A DNA stretch of 64,000 bases from Klebsiella planticola ATCC 33531. Its GTDB lineage: Bacteria; Pseudomonadota; Gammaproteobacteria; Enterobacterales; Enterobacteriaceae. The position numbers and the translations under genes were made by a program. Position 1 is the first letter of the stretch. Each line of letters starts with the position of its first letter. This document shows positions 30,759-41,286 of this stretch, in pieces. The DNA lies in contig NZ_JMPP01000003.1 in NCBI RefSeq assembly GCF_000735435.1, forward strand, positions 62,001 to 126,000, read 5' to 3'. The notes beneath the pieces are model-generated. The model was not told the origin of the DNA. It did not search any database and was given only the letters and a program-made list of their open reading frames with translations.

Positions 30759-33700
30759 TTACTTTTTAATTTGCGCGTGCATTTCCTGAACCGAGGTCAC
30801 TTTCTCGATGGCGTTAGCGTTGAGCGCCATCGCCGTGGCGAAACCGCCGTTCAGGGTGGTGTCGTAATGCACTTTGTACTGCAGGGCGCTGCGGCGAATC
30901 AGCTTGGAGTCTTCAATCGCCTGACGACCTTCGGTGGTGTTGATGATGTAGGTGTATTCGCCATTCTTGATACGGTCCTGAATGTGCGGACGACCTTCAT
31001 GCACCTTGTTCACCAGACGTGGGTTGATCCCCGCCTCACCCAGCACAATCGCGGTACCGTGAGTCGCATCCAGTTCGAAGCCGAACTTCAGCAGTTTCGC
31101 CGCCAGGTCAACAACACGCTCTTTGTCGCCTTCGCGAACGGAGAGCAGCGCGCGCCCCTGTTTTTTCATCGTGGAGCTGCTGCCGAGCTGCGCTTTAGCG
31201 AACGCTTCGGCAAAAGTACGGCCCACGCCCATCACTTCCCCGGTAGAGCGCATTTCTGGCCCTAACAGCGGGTCAACGCCCGGGAATTTGTTGAACGGCA
31301 GCACCACTTCTTTCACCGAGTAGTACGGCGGGATAATTTCTCTGGTTACGCCCTGCTGTGCCAGAGTCTGGCCAGCCATCACGCGCGCCGCGACTTTGGC
31401 CAGCGGGACGCCGGTGGCTTTCGAGACGAACGGGACGGTACGCGCCGCACGCGGGTTCACTTCAATCAGGTACACTTCATTGTTTTTCACCGCGAACTGG
31501 ACGTTCATCAGGCCACGGACCTGCAGTTCAAAGGCCAGCTTCTGTACCTGCTCACGCATCACATCCTGAATTTCCTTGCTCAGGGTGTAGGCCGGCAGAG
31601 AACATGCGGAGTCACCGGAGTGCACGCCCGCCTGTTCGATGTGCTCCATGATGCCACCAATCAGCACCATTTCGCCGTCGCAGATAGCATCAACGTCGAC
31701 CTCGACCGCATCGTCAAGGAAGCGATCCAGCAGAACCGGTGCGTCGTTCGAGACGCTGACCGCGGTCTGGAAGTAGCGCTTCAGGTCGGCTTCGTCGTAG
31801 ACGATTTCCATCGCCCGCCCGCCCAGGACGTAGGACGGGCGCACCACCAGCGGGTAGCCAATCTCTTTCGCCTTCTCAACGGCCATCTCAATGGTCGTTA
31901 CGGTCGCGTTCGCCGGCTGTTTCAGCTTCAGACGGTCAACCGCCTGCTGGAAACGTTCACGGTCTTCGGCACGGTCAATCGCATCCGGGCTGGTACCGAT
32001 AACCGGTACGCCAGCCGCTTCCAGCGCACGCGCCAGTTTCAGCGGCGTCTGGCCGCCGTACTGGACGATAACGCCCTTCGGCTTCTCGATGCGGACGATT
32101 TCCAGCACGTCTTCCAGCGTCACCGGCTCAAAGTACAGACGGTCGGAGGTGTCGTAGTCGGTAGAGACGGTTTCCGGGTTACAGTTAACCATAATGGTCT
32201 CGTAACCGTCTTCGCGCAGCGCCAGCGAAGCATGTACGCAGCAGTAGTCAAATTCGATACCCTGGCCGATACGGTTCGGGCCGCCGCCGAGGACCATGAT
32301 TTTATCGCGGTCAACGGACGGGTTCGCTTCACACTCGTCTTCATAGGTGGAGTACATATAGGCGGTATCGGTGGCGAATTCCGCCGCGCAGGTATCTACA
32401 CGCTTGTAGACCGGGTGCAGGTTGTACTGGTCGCGCAGCTTGCGGATTTCGCCTTCACGAACGCCCGCCAGTTTGGCCAGACGCGCGTCGGCAAAGCCTT
32501 TGCGCTTCAGCTGGCGCAGGAAGTCAGGCGTCAGACCGGTGATGCCGAGGTCAGCCACTTTCTCTTCCAGACGGACCAGCTCTTCAATTTGTACCAGGAA
32601 CCAGCGGTCGATGTTGGTCAGGTTGAAGACGCCGTCCACGGACAGCCCCGCGCGGAACGCATCGGCGATGTACCAGATACGCTCGGCGCCGGCATCTTTC
32701 AGCTCACGGCGAATTTTGGTCAGCGCTTCCGGGTCGTCGAGACTGACTTTCGGGTCGAAACCGGTAGCCCCCACTTCCAGGCCGCGCAGCGCTTTCTGCA
32801 GGGATTCCTGCTGGGTGCGGCCAATCGCCATCACTTCGCCCACGGATTTCATCTGAGTAGTCAGACGGTCGTTAGCGCCAACGAATTTTTCGAAGTTGAA
32901 GCGGGGAATCTTGGTCACGACATAGTCGATGGACGGTTCGAACGAGGCCGGCGTACGGCCACCGGTGATGTCGTTCATCAGCTCATCGAGGGTGTAGCCG
33001 ACCGCCAGCTTGGCCGCCACTTTAGCAATCGGGAAACCGGTCGCTTTCGATGCCAGCGCGGAGGAGCGTGATACGCGCGGGTTCATTTCGATAACAATCA
33101 GACGGCCGTCTTTCGGGTTAACGGAGAACTGAACGTTAGAGCCCCCGGTTTCCACGCCAATTTCACGCAGCACCGCCATCGATGCATTACGCATCACCTG
33201 GTATTCTTTATCGGTCAGGGTTTGCGCCGGCGCGACGGTAATGGAATCGCCGGTGTGGATCCCCATGGCGTCGAAGTTTTCGATCGAGCAGACGATGATG
33301 CAGTTATCGTTCTTATCACGCACCACTTCCATTTCGTACTCTTTCCAGCCGATCAGCGATTCATCAATCAGCAGTTCGTTGGTCGGAGAGAGGTCCAGCC
33401 CGCGGGCACAAATTTCTTCGAACTCTTCACGGTTGTAAGCGATACCGCCGCCGGTGCCGCCCATGGTGAAAGACGGACGGATGATGCATGGGTAGCCCAC
33501 GTCTGCGGCCACCGCCAGCGCTTCTTCCATGGTGTGCGCAATGCCGGAACGCGCGGTATCCAGACCGATTTTCTTCATTGCCACATCGAAGCGACGGCGG
33601 TCTTCCGCTTTATCAATCGCGTCAGCGGTAGCGCCGATCATGGTGACGCCGAATTCGGCCAGCACGCCCTGACGTTCCAGCTCCAGCGCGCAGTTCAGCG

Positions 33701-33983
33701 CCGTCTGACCGCCCATGGTCGGCAGTACCGCATCCGGACGCTCTTTTTCGATAATTTTGCGCACGACTTCCCAGTGAATCGGCTCAATATAGGTCGCATC
33801 GGCCATTTCCGGGTCGGTCATGATGGTGGCCGGGTTGGAGTTCACCAGAATGACACGGTAACCTTCTTCGCGCAGGGCCTTACAGGCCTGAGCGCCAGAG
33901 TAGTCAAATTCGCAAGCCTGGCCGATAACGATCGGGCCAGCGCCAAGAATCAGGATGCTTTTTATGTCTGTACGTTTTGGCAT
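30759..33983 (-). CDS. carB: Carbamoyl-phosphate synthase large subunit
   Basis: Makes carbamoyl phosphate for arginine and pyrimidine synthesis from bicarbonate, two ATP and ammonia delivered by CarA. The 1074-residue protein has two homologous ATP-grasp halves: the first begins [13 protein letters not shown] near residue 10, the second [13 protein letters not shown] near 560. A C-terminal MGS-like allosteric domain covers about 940-1074. The ATG at 33983 was chosen over an upstream in-frame start because it gives the E. coli N-terminus M-P-K-R-T-D-I-K-S. It lies 16 bp downstream of carA. Confidence 0.98.
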   Translation of the reverse strand: MPKRTDIKSILILGAGPIVIGQACEFDYSGAQACKALREEGYRVILVNSNPATIMTDPEMADATYIEPIHWEVVRKIIEKERPDAVLPTMGGQTALNCALELERQGVLAEFGVTMIGATADAIDKAEDRRRFDVAMKKIGLDTARSGIAHTMEEALAVAADVGYPCIIRPSFTMGGTGGGIAYNREEFEEICARGLDLSPTNELLIDESLIGWKEYEMEVVRDKNDNCIIVCSIENFDAMGIHTGDSITVAPAQTLTDKEYQVMRNASMAVLREIGVETGGSNVQFSVNPKDGRLIVIEMNPRVSRSSALASKATGFPIAKVAAKLAVGYTLDELMNDITGGRTPASFEPSIDYVVTKIPRFNFEKFVGANDRLTTQMKSVGEVMAIGRTQQESLQKALRGLEVGATGFDPKVSLDDPEALTKIRRELKDAGAERIWYIADAFRAGLSVDGVFNLTNIDRWFLVQIEELVRLEEKVADLGITGLTPDFLRQLKRKGFADARLAKLAGVREGEIRKLRDQYNLHPVYKRVDTCAAEFATDTAYMYSTYEDECEANPSVDRDKIMVLGGGPNRIGQGIEFDYCCVHASLALREDGYETIMVNCNPETVSTDYDTSDRLYFEPVTLEDVLEIVRIEKPKGVIVQYGGQTPLKLARALEAAGVPVIGTSPDAIDRAEDRERFQQAVDRLKLKQPANATVTTIEMAVEKAKEIGYPLVVRPSYVLGGRAMEIVYDEADLKRYFQTAVSVSNDAPVLLDRFLDDAVEVDVDAICDGEMVLIGGIMEHIEQAGVHSGDSACSLPAYTLSKEIQDVMREQVQKLAFELQVRGLMNVQFAVKNNEVYLIEVNPRAARTVPFVSKATGVPLAKVAARVMAGQTLAQQGVTREIIPPYYSVKEVVLPFNKFPGVDPLLGPEMRSTGEVMGVGRTFAEAFAKAQLGSSSTMKKQGRALLSVREGDKERVVDLAAKLLKFGFELDATHGTAIVLGEAGINPRLVNKVHEGRPHIQDRIKNGEYTYIINTTEGRQAIEDSKLIRRSALQYKVHYDTTLNGGFATAMALNANAIEKVTSVQEMHAQIKK

Positions 33984-33999
33984 GGCTCTTTTCTCCTGA

Positions 34000-35148
34000 T
34001 TATTTCGCGGACTGGCGGTACTGCTCAATTAATGCAATAAAATGGTCGAACAACGGCGCGGCATCGTGCGGGCCTGGGCTCGCTTCCGGGTGGCCCTGGA
34101 AGCTAAACGCCGGTTTGTCAGTGCGGTGGATGCCCTGCAGCGTCCCGTCGAACAGCGACTTGTGGGTCACGCGCAGGTTAGCCGGCATGGAGGCTTCGTC
34201 GACCGCAAAACCGTGGTTCTGGGCGGTAATCATCACCACATTATTATCGATATCTTTAACCGGGTGGTTGCCGCCGTGGTGGCCGAACTTCATCTTAACG
34301 GTCTTCGCACCGCTCGCCAGCGCCAGCAGCTGATGGCCGAGGCAGATGCCGAATACCGGAATATCGGTCTCGAGGAATTTCTCAATCGCGGTAATGGCGT
34401 AATCGCACGGCGCCGGGTCGCCAGGGCCGTTGGACAGGAAGATACCGTCCGGATTCATCTTCAGCACCTCTTCGGCGGAGGTTTTCGCCGGCACCACCGT
34501 CAGGCGGCAGCCGCGGTCAACCAGCATGCGCAGAATGTTGCGTTTAGCGCCAAAATCGTAGGCCACAACGTGGAACGGCAGCTCGCTTTCCGCCTTCGCT
34601 TCCGGCAGGTCGCCCGCCAGCGTCCAGCTGCCTTGCGTCCAGCTGTAGGTTTCTGAAGTGGTGACTTCTTTCGCCAGGTCCATGCCGTTCAGGCCAGGGA
34701 ACGCTTTGGCTTTTTCCAGCGCCAGCTGCGCATCCAGGTTATCACCCACGATGATGCAGCCGTTCTGTGCGCCTTTTTCACGCAGCAAACGCGTCAGCTT
34801 ACGGGTATCGATATCGGCAATCGCCACGATGTTATGGCGTTTGAGGTAAGAAGAGAGGTCTTCGGTATTGCGGAAGTTGCTGGCAATCAGCGGCAGGTCG
34901 CGAATGACCAGACCCTGCGCATGTACCTGAGAAGATTCTTCATCGCTGTCGTTGGTGCCGACATTACCAATATGGGGATAAGTAAGAGTGACAATTTGGC
35001 GGGAATAGGAAGGATCAGTGAGGATTTCTTGATAACCGGTCATTGAAGTATTGAAAACGACTTCCCCAACCGCCGTGCCCGTTGCCCCGATGGCCCGACC
35101 GTGAAACTGGGTTCCGTCTTCCAGAACCAATAGCGCTGACTTAATCAA
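34000..35148 (-). CDS. carA: Carbamoyl-phosphate synthase small (glutaminase) subunit
   Basis: Class I glutamine amidotransferase that passes ammonia to CarB. The catalytic triad is visible: Cys in G-I-C-L-G-H-Q, and His and Glu in G-H-P-E-A-S. The start is TTG at 35148, giving 382 residues beginning M-I-K-S-A-L-L as in E. coli, which also uses UUG. GGAGGG lies 4 bp upstream of it. A longer frame from a GTG at 35175 has no support. First gene of carAB. Confidence 0.96.
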   Translation of the reverse strand: MIKSALLVLEDGTQFHGRAIGATGTAVGEVVFNTSMTGYQEILTDPSYSRQIVTLTYPHIGNVGTNDSDEESSQVHAQGLVIRDLPLIASNFRNTEDLSSYLKRHNIVAIADIDTRKLTRLLREKGAQNGCIIVGDNLDAQLALEKAKAFPGLNGMDLAKEVTTSETYSWTQGSWTLAGDLPEAKAESELPFHVVAYDFGAKRNILRMLVDRGCRLTVVPAKTSAEEVLKMNPDGIFLSNGPGDPAPCDYAITAIEKFLETDIPVFGICLGHQLLALASGAKTVKMKFGHHGGNHPVKDIDNNVVMITAQNHGFAVDEASMPANLRVTHKSLFDGTLQGIHRTDKPAFSFQGHPEASPGPHDAAPLFDHFIALIEQYRQSAK

Positions 35149-35179
35149 AACACCCTCCAGAGAATATTCACTCACTTTA

Positions 35180-35218
35180 TTTGCATATTAATGCATGTGC
35201 ATGACATGAATCAATGCA
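35180..35218. promoter_or_regulatory. Pair of ArgR boxes upstream of carA
   Basis: Two 18-bp boxes, 35180-35197 (tttgcatattaatgcatg) and 35201-35218 (atgacatgaatcaatgca), separated by the 3 bp typical of ArgR hexamer sites. They overlap the expected carAB P2 promoter (weak -35 TTGCCA at 35241-35246, minus strand). Confidence 0.7.
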
Positions 35219-35254
35219 AATTTGCTTACCTATGGATTTCTGGCAAACGGCGGC

Positions 35255-35283
35255 ATTCTGGAGAGATGTCGGGTAAAAGTCAA
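35255..35283 (-). promoter_or_regulatory. carAB promoter P1
   Basis: Minus-strand -35 TTGACT (35278-35283) and -10 CAGAAT (35255-35260) with a 17-bp spacer, upstream of the ArgR boxes. Confidence 0.7.
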
Positions 35284-35491
35284 CTTAAAGCCGATATTTT
35301 TTATCTCTTTTTACGTCACTGACCTCTCAGCACTGCGTTAGCAGGCAAAAAGATCAACAAACTATGCAGAGAAAACGCTTGCGGACCAGGAAGATTGCAA
35401 AACAGCGCGCGCAGGAACAAAAAAGTAGACCAGATGGTCAAAATTTACAATAACACAACAAAAAATGGAGGGATAATTTAAGATTATAGCT

Positions 35492-35517
35492 ATTTCATCA
35501 ATTTTAATTGATGAAAT
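35492..35517. repeat. Near-perfect 26-bp palindrome between carA and dapB
   Basis: Arms ATTTCATCAATT and AATTGATGAAAT separated by two T, with no mismatch. It lies in AT-rich DNA 9 bp from the dapB terminator and over 200 bp upstream of carAB P1. It could be an operator or a second hairpin at the dapB 3' end. Confidence 0.7.
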
Positions 35518-35525
35518 GATGAAAA

Positions 35526-35554
35526 ATAAAAAGGGCAATAAAATATTGCCCTTT
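35526..35554 (-). terminator. Rho-independent terminator of dapB
   Basis: On the minus strand, arms AAAGGGCAATA / TATTGCCCTTT with a 3-nt loop are followed by TTTATTTTT. Starts 52 bp after the dapB stop. Confidence 0.85.
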
Positions 35555-35606
35555 GCAATCAATTACATATTGAATGCAATAACCACATCACGATGGGTAA
35601 TAAAAC

Positions 35607-36443
<837 letters not shown>

Positions 36444-36572
36444 TTAACTTAACGTAAATTGTTTCCAGATTAACCAGCCCGTCGATGAGCCGCTACTGTA
36501 AAACACCGATAATTAGAAATTTATGACAAACGGCGTTCGATATCAGTAAAAACTATACGCCGGCGTCGTTTC

Positions 36573-37604
36573 TCACTCGCCCGGAGCGTTAACCCTGTGC
36601 CGAAAACCACAGGATTCGCGGACCACCAGCGCCGGCGGCAAAATAATGCGTTTCGGCGGTTCATCATTGCCCTGAATGCGGCTATACAGCAGTTCGCCAG
36701 CTTTGCGGCCAATCTCCTTCGCCGCCACCGAAACGGTCGTCAACGCCGGCTGAACCAGCGCGGCTTCGGTAATATCGTCAAATCCCACCAGCGCAAAATC
36801 ACGGCCCGGCTCACGCCCGGTTTTACGCAGCGCCTGCATCACGCCCAGCGCGACAATGTCCTGGTAACAAACTGCGGCCGTGATTTGCGGATAGCGGGTC
36901 AGCAGCGCTTCGGCCACTTTCGCGCCGTCGATCTGGCTGGCCTGGGCCGTGACGATCCACTCCGGCCGCGGCGAGAGCCCGCTCTCGAGGAGCGTACTGG
37001 TGAATCCGCCAATACGCTGTGCCCGAGTACCAGAACTCAGGCTGCCGCCGATAAAGGCAATCTGTCGGTGGCCCATTTTCAGCAAGTGCGCCGTGGCCAT
37101 CTGCGTGCCGAGAAAGTTATCGGTACCGACAAAATCAAAATCCGGATCGCTGAGCGGGCGCACCACCATAATGGCGGGAATATTGCGTCTTTTCAGCGCA
37201 TCAAAAAATGAGGCCGGCGTTTCCCGCGCCGCGCACAGCACCATGCCGCAGGCGCTATTGCGCATCAGCGAGTCGACAAACTTTTGCTGCCGCTCGCCTG
37301 ACTCTTCGCTGTTTGCCAGGAATAACAGCAAATCATGCCGCTCCATTTCATGGCTTAAGCCTGCCGTCATCTCACCGTAAAACGGGTTGGTGATGTCATG
37401 CAGCAGCAGTCCAACCTGGTTGCTGCTGCGATTACGCAGATTGGCGGCGGTCTGATTGTAGACATAGCCAGTTTCATCCAGCGCCTTCAGCACTCGTTCG
37501 CGCGTAGCTTGCGAAATCCGCCCGCGGTTACGCAATACCATCGAAACGGTGGCCGTAGATACTCCTGCCCGTTCAGCCACCTGTGCCAGCGTCACTGTTG
37601 TCAT
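36573..37604 (-). CDS. LacI-family repressor of the adjacent PTS/isomerase regulon
   Basis: A 343-residue LacI/GalR-family regulator. The helix-turn-helix V-T-L-A-Q-V-A-E-R-A-G-V-S-T-A-T-V-S-M-V lies at residues 4-23, followed by the hinge and a periplasmic-binding-protein-like effector domain (V-G-L-L-L-H-D-I-T-N-P-F-Y-G-E near 64, V-G-F-D-D near 273). It resembles MalI-type regulators. It is divergent from the PMI-PTS operon. A palindrome suited to a LacI protein sits 24 bp upstream of its start, and copies lie in front of both neighbouring operons, so it probably represses itself and them. The inducer is unknown. Confidence 0.85.
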   Translation of the reverse strand: MTTVTLAQVAERAGVSTATVSMVLRNRGRISQATRERVLKALDETGYVYNQTAANLRNRSSNQVGLLLHDITNPFYGEMTAGLSHEMERHDLLLFLANSEESGERQQKFVDSLMRNSACGMVLCAARETPASFFDALKRRNIPAIMVVRPLSDPDFDFVGTDNFLGTQMATAHLLKMGHRQIAFIGGSLSSGTRAQRIGGFTSTLLESGLSPRPEWIVTAQASQIDGAKVAEALLTRYPQITAAVCYQDIVALGVMQALRKTGREPGRDFALVGFDDITEAALVQPALTTVSVAAKEIGRKAGELLYSRIQGNDEPPKRIILPPALVVRESCGFRHRVNAPGE

Positions 37605-37627
37605 GATCTCTCCCGTTCGTTTACCGA

Positions 37628-37645
37628 AGGTTAATCGAATAACCT
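37628..37645. promoter_or_regulatory. Operator-like palindrome O1
   Basis: AGGTTAATCGAATAACCT, an 18-bp near-perfect palindrome with the central CG typical of LacI-family operators. It lies between the repressor start and the CRP site. Confidence 0.65.
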
Positions 37646-37660
37646 AAAAATTGCATTTTT

Positions 37661-37682
37661 CCTTGTGACAGGACTCACAATA
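37661..37682. promoter_or_regulatory. CRP site upstream of the PMI-PTS operon
   Basis: TGTGA-N6-TCACA at 37664-37679, a full match to the conserved CRP core. It lies 115 bp upstream of the PMI start and predicts strong cAMP-CRP activation. Confidence 0.8.
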
Positions 37683-37718
37683 ACGCCCATTTTGTCGCTT
37701 TACTTGCGCATTATGGCG

Positions 37719-37767
37719 GGTTAATCGCGTTAACCACACTATCAAAATAAGGTTAATCGATTAATCT
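37719..37767. promoter_or_regulatory. Operator-like palindromes O2 and O3
   Basis: O2: GGTTAATCGCGTTAACC at 37719-37735. O3: AGGTTAATCGATTAATCT at 37750-37767. Centres are about 31.5 bp apart, three helical turns. O3 is identical over 18 bp, in reverse orientation, to the site at 43600-43617. O1 and O3 are about 122 bp apart, which would allow looping. Confidence 0.75.
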
Positions 37768-37793
37768 TTATTTAGCCAATACGGAGACAGATA

Positions 37794-39539
37794 ATGCAAA
37801 CGACCTATGATAAATTCCCTGAAGTGACGGTTCAGGGTTATGACGACCAGGCCTGGCAGGGCTGGGAATCCCTCTCTGCGACGCTTCGCCTCAGGGCTTC
37901 AGCCGCCTCCAGAACCGTGCTGGTTGTGGACTGCTATCCCGGCGTCCGGCTTGACGAACTGGAGCAGCGACTGCTGCCGTCGCTGAACGCTACGCGGGTG
38001 CTGAACGTCGAATCCGCCCGCCGCGATGAACAGGCGCTCCACGATTTGCTGGCGCGTAACCTGACCGACGACCGTGTTTTTGGGGTCCTCTCCTGTCATC
38101 ATCTGGAAGAGTTTTTTAACGCCGACAAGTTACATCAGCTGCGCCAGCAGGTCGATGCCGTGACCGAAGGCCTCATCGTTATTTATGGTCCCGGCGCCGC
38201 GCTCGTTCATCCGGGCGATGTGCTGGTCTATGCCGATATGCCGCGCTGGGAAATTCAGCAGCGCATGCGCCATGACGGCCTCGGGAACTGGGGGGCGGAC
38301 AACCAGGACGAGGACATCCTCCGTCGCTATAAGCGCGCCTTTTTTATCGAATGGCGCGTCTTCGATCGCCACAAAACGCCGCTGCTCAAACGCGCCGACT
38401 ATCTGCTCGATACCACGCAAAAAGAGGCGCCGACGCTGGTCAGCGGCGAAGCGCTGCGCGCCGCCCTCCAGCAAACCACCACCCGTCCGTTCCGCGTCGC
38501 CCCGTTCTTCGATCCCGGCATCTGGGGCGGCCAGTGGATGAAACAGCAATTCGATCTCGATCCCGCCGCGCCCAATTACGCATGGTGTTTTGATTGCGTG
38601 CCCGAGGAAAACAGCCTGTTACTGCGCTTTGGTCAGGTGCGGATCGAGATCCCCTCACAAAACCTGGTTTTACTTCATCCTCGCGCGCTGCTTGGCGAGA
38701 AGGTTCACGCCCGGTTTGGCGCTGAATTTCCCATCCGCTTTGATTTTCTCGACACCATCGGCGGCCAGAACCTGAGCTTCCAGGTTCATCCCGTCACCGA
38801 GTACATCCAGCAGCAGTTTGGTATGCACTACACCCAGGATGAAAGTTATTACATTCTCGAAGCGGAACCGCAGGCGGTGGTCTATCTGGGAACCAAAACC
38901 GGAACCGAACCGCAGGCGATGCTGGACGATCTTAAGGCCGCGGCCCGCGGGGAAAAAACCTTCGACGATGCCCGCTTTGTTAACCAGATCCCGGCCCGTA
39001 AGCACGATCACTTCCTGATCCCTGCCGGCACGGTTCACTGCTCGGGCAGCGGCACGATGGTCCTCGAAATCAGCGCCACGCCGTACATTTTTACCTTCAA
39101 GCTGTGGGACTGGGGACGTTTAGGTTTAGATGGCCTGCCGCGCCCCGTCCATCTGGAGCACGGTGAGCAGGTTATCGACTGGCAGCGTGACACCCGCTGG
39201 GTTGCCGACAACCTGGTAAACCAGGTCGAACCAGTGGCCGAAGGCGAAGGCTGGCGTGAAGAACGGACCGGGATGCACGAGCGTGAATTTATCGAAACCC
39301 GCCGCCACTGGTTCACCGCGCCGGTGACTCATCATACTCAGGGCGGGGTGAACGTTCTCAACCTGGTCGAAGGTGATGAGGCCATCGTTGACAGCCCGAG
39401 CGGCGCCTTCGCGCCTTTCGTCGTCCACTATGCCGAGACCTTTATTATTCCCGCCGCAGTGGGCGAGTATCGTATTTCACCGTCGGGCAAAGGCACAGGA
39501 CAGCCGCTCGCCACCATTAAAGCCTGGGTAAGAGGATAA
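37794..39539 (+). CDS. Two-domain class I mannose-6-phosphate isomerase-like protein
   Basis: A 581-residue protein. The C-terminal part (about 230-581) is a class I phosphomannose isomerase-type cupin: F-D-P-G-I-W-G-G-Q-W, the metal-binding F-Q-V-H-P, the Glu of D-E-S-Y-Y-I-L-E, and P-A-G-T-V-H-C-S-G. The N-terminal 200 residues are an added domain that looks like a nucleoside/uridine-kinase fold (V-L-V-V-D-C-Y-P-G, A-D-M-P-R-W-E-I-Q-Q-R-M, A-D-Y-L-L-D-T) without a recognisable P-loop. It is far longer than ManA (about 390 residues). First gene of the PTS operon, so it probably isomerises the imported sugar phosphate. The substrate need not be mannose 6-phosphate. Confidence 0.82.
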   Translation: MQTTYDKFPEVTVQGYDDQAWQGWESLSATLRLRASAASRTVLVVDCYPGVRLDELEQRLLPSLNATRVLNVESARRDEQALHDLLARNLTDDRVFGVLSCHHLEEFFNADKLHQLRQQVDAVTEGLIVIYGPGAALVHPGDVLVYADMPRWEIQQRMRHDGLGNWGADNQDEDILRRYKRAFFIEWRVFDRHKTPLLKRADYLLDTTQKEAPTLVSGEALRAALQQTTTRPFRVAPFFDPGIWGGQWMKQQFDLDPAAPNYAWCFDCVPEENSLLLRFGQVRIEIPSQNLVLLHPRALLGEKVHARFGAEFPIRFDFLDTIGGQNLSFQVHPVTEYIQQQFGMHYTQDESYYILEAEPQAVVYLGTKTGTEPQAMLDDLKAAARGEKTFDDARFVNQIPARKHDHFLIPAGTVHCSGSGTMVLEISATPYIFTFKLWDWGRLGLDGLPRPVHLEHGEQVIDWQRDTRWVADNLVNQVEPVAEGEGWREERTGMHEREFIETRRHWFTAPVTHHTQGGVNVLNLVEGDEAIVDSPSGAFAPFVVHYAETFIIPAAVGEYRISPSGKGTGQPLATIKAWVRG

Positions 39540-39543
39540 GCGC

Positions 39544-39972
39544 ATGATCAACGTAATAGTTGCCACCCACGGCCCGCTGGCGAACGCCCTGCTTGCAAGC
39601 GGCCGCATGGTTTACGGCGAATTACCACATGTTTTCGCCGTGACGCTCGACGAGCAGGCTGGCATTGAAGGCTTCAGACAGGATTTCGCCCGCACGCTGG
39701 CCAGCGCCGGGCAAAACGCCGATGGCGTGCTGGTGCTGTGCGATATGCAAAGCGGTACGCCGTGGAACATCGCCTGCCAGCACGCGTTTTCCACTCAGAC
39801 GATCCCCCCGGTCGCCGTCGTGGCGGGGGTCAATTTCCCGATGCTGCTGCAAAGCGACGAGATTCACCATTTAACGGATGTGCACGATGCTGCCGCACAG
39901 CTGCTGGCGTTAACCGTACCGACACTGGTCATGGCCGCCCCGACGATATCCGTTCAGTCCGATGATTTTTAA
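39544..39972 (+). CDS. PTS mannose-family IIA component
   Basis: A 142-residue cytoplasmic PTS subunit that takes phosphate from HPr. The N-terminus V-I-V-A-T-H-G-P-L-A contains the expected phospho-His at residue 9, and L-C-D-M-Q-S-G-T-P follows near 66, both typical of the mannose family. It lies 4 bp after the isomerase gene. IIA and IIB are separate proteins here, unlike the fused ManX of E. coli. Confidence 0.9.
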   Translation: MINVIVATHGPLANALLASGRMVYGELPHVFAVTLDEQAGIEGFRQDFARTLASAGQNADGVLVLCDMQSGTPWNIACQHAFSTQTIPPVAVVAGVNFPMLLQSDEIHHLTDVHDAAAQLLALTVPTLVMAAPTISVQSDDF

Positions 39973-39983
39973 AGGAAACCGCT

Positions 39984-40478
39984 ATGAGTATCTCTTTTGT
40001 ACGTATCGACGACCGCGTTATTCATGGGCAGCTCGTGACACGCTGGGCCAAAGAGCTGCCCTGCGATGGTATCGTCGCCATTGACGACGCCGTCGCGGCC
40101 GATCCGCTGCTCTCATCAGTGATGAAAGGCGCGGTCCAGGACACCAAAGTCTGGCTGTTCGATACCGCGACAGCTATCGAAAAATTGCCCAAAGTGATCG
40201 CCAGCGATAAGCGTTACTTCGTGATCGGCAAATCCCCCGTTACGCTCCAGCGCATCGAAGAAGCCGGTATCAGCCTGAAAAATGCCAACGGCAAAATTAA
40301 CGTTGGTCCAATGAGCGCCCGCGCCGATACCCGAACCATTGGCCCGAATCAATCGGTCAACGCGGAGGAGATAGCCGCCTTTGACTGGCTGGCGCAGCAC
40401 GGACATCTTGTTGAGTTCCGCCTGGTCCCGGATGCCGGCTGTTACAGCTGGCAGGACGCCCGGCAGAAGCTGAAATAA
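39984..40478 (+). CDS. PTS mannose-family IIB component
   Basis: A 164-residue subunit that phosphorylates the incoming sugar. The active-site motif R-I-D-D-R-V-I-H-G-Q-L has its phospho-His at residue 14. Family features such as I-N-V-G-P-M follow near 105. Lies 11 bp after IIA and 7 bp before IIC. Confidence 0.92.
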   Translation: MSISFVRIDDRVIHGQLVTRWAKELPCDGIVAIDDAVAADPLLSSVMKGAVQDTKVWLFDTATAIEKLPKVIASDKRYFVIGKSPVTLQRIEEAGISLKNANGKINVGPMSARADTRTIGPNQSVNAEEIAAFDWLAQHGHLVEFRLVPDAGCYSWQDARQKLK

Positions 40479-40485
40479 GGAGCGG

Positions 40486-41286
40486 ATGATGATTATCGAA
40501 GCGACATTGATAGGCTTTCTTTGCTATCTGGGCGCCCTCAGTAGCCCCTGGCTTTTAGGGCTGACCGGCGGCTGGTATCTGATCACCCGGCCGCTGGTTT
40601 CCGGCATGCTGGTCGGGCTTATTCTCGGCGATGTGAAAACCGGCATTATGATCGGCGTGGCGGTCCAGGCCGTCTATATCGCCATGGTGACACCGGGTGG
40701 GTCGATGCCGGCCGACCTTAACTTTGTCGCTTACCCGGCCATCGCCCTCGGGATCCTGTCAGGAAAAGGGCCGGAAGTGGCGGTAGCGCTGGCGGCCACC
40801 ATCGGTATCGCCGGGACCATTCTGTTTAACGCCATGATGGTGCTGAACTCTTTCTGGAACCATCGGGCCGATGTTGCGCTGGATCGTGGCGACGAACGCG
40901 GAATTTATCTCAACAGCGCCATCTGGCCCCAGGCCACGAACTTCGTTTTACGCTTCGTACCGACTTTTATCGCCGTCTATTTCGGTGCGCAGTACATCAG
41001 TAGTTTTATGGACAGTTTGCCCAAAATCATTCTGTCGACGATGAATGTGCTGGGCGGCATTCTGCCTGCGGTGGGGATCGCTATCCTGCTCAAACAGATC
41101 ATTAAAAACTACACCATGCTGATCTATTTTCTCGTCGGTTTCGTCTGCATCGTCTTTTTAAAGCTCAATATGGTCGCGCTGGTGATCGTGGGCTCGCTGC
41201 TGGCGCTAATCCATTACAACTACAAACCGGAGCCGCAGCAGAGCACTGGCGCAAAACCGGTCGTCGATGATGAGGATGAATTCTGA
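40486..41286 (+). CDS. PTS mannose-family IIC component
   Basis: A 266-residue integral membrane subunit with about seven or eight hydrophobic segments. It carries the family motif G-V-A-V-Q-A-V-Y-I-A-M-V-T-P-G-G near residue 62, part of the sugar pathway. The stop codon shares one base with the ATG of the IID gene, so the two are translationally coupled. Confidence 0.92.
   Translation: MMIIEATLIGFLCYLGALSSPWLLGLTGGWYLITRPLVSGMLVGLILGDVKTGIMIGVAVQAVYIAMVTPGGSMPADLNFVAYPAIALGILSGKGPEVAVALAATIGIAGTILFNAMMVLNSFWNHRADVALDRGDERGIYLNSAIWPQATNFVLRFVPTFIAVYFGAQYISSFMDSLPKIILSTMNVLGGILPAVGIAILLKQIIKNYTMLIYFLVGFVCIVFLKLNMVALVIVGSLLALIHYNYKPEPQQSTGAKPVVDDEDEF

Larger units (their letters stand above)
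35149..35606. promoter_or_regulatory. carAB promoter region and dapB 3' region
   Basis: A 458-bp gap with no gene. From right to left it holds the dapB terminator, a near-perfect 26-bp palindrome, an AT-rich stretch, the carAB P1 promoter, a possible P2, and a pair of ArgR boxes close to carA. In E. coli the pyrimidine signal acts at P1 and arginine at P2; the same layout fits here. Confidence 0.8.
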
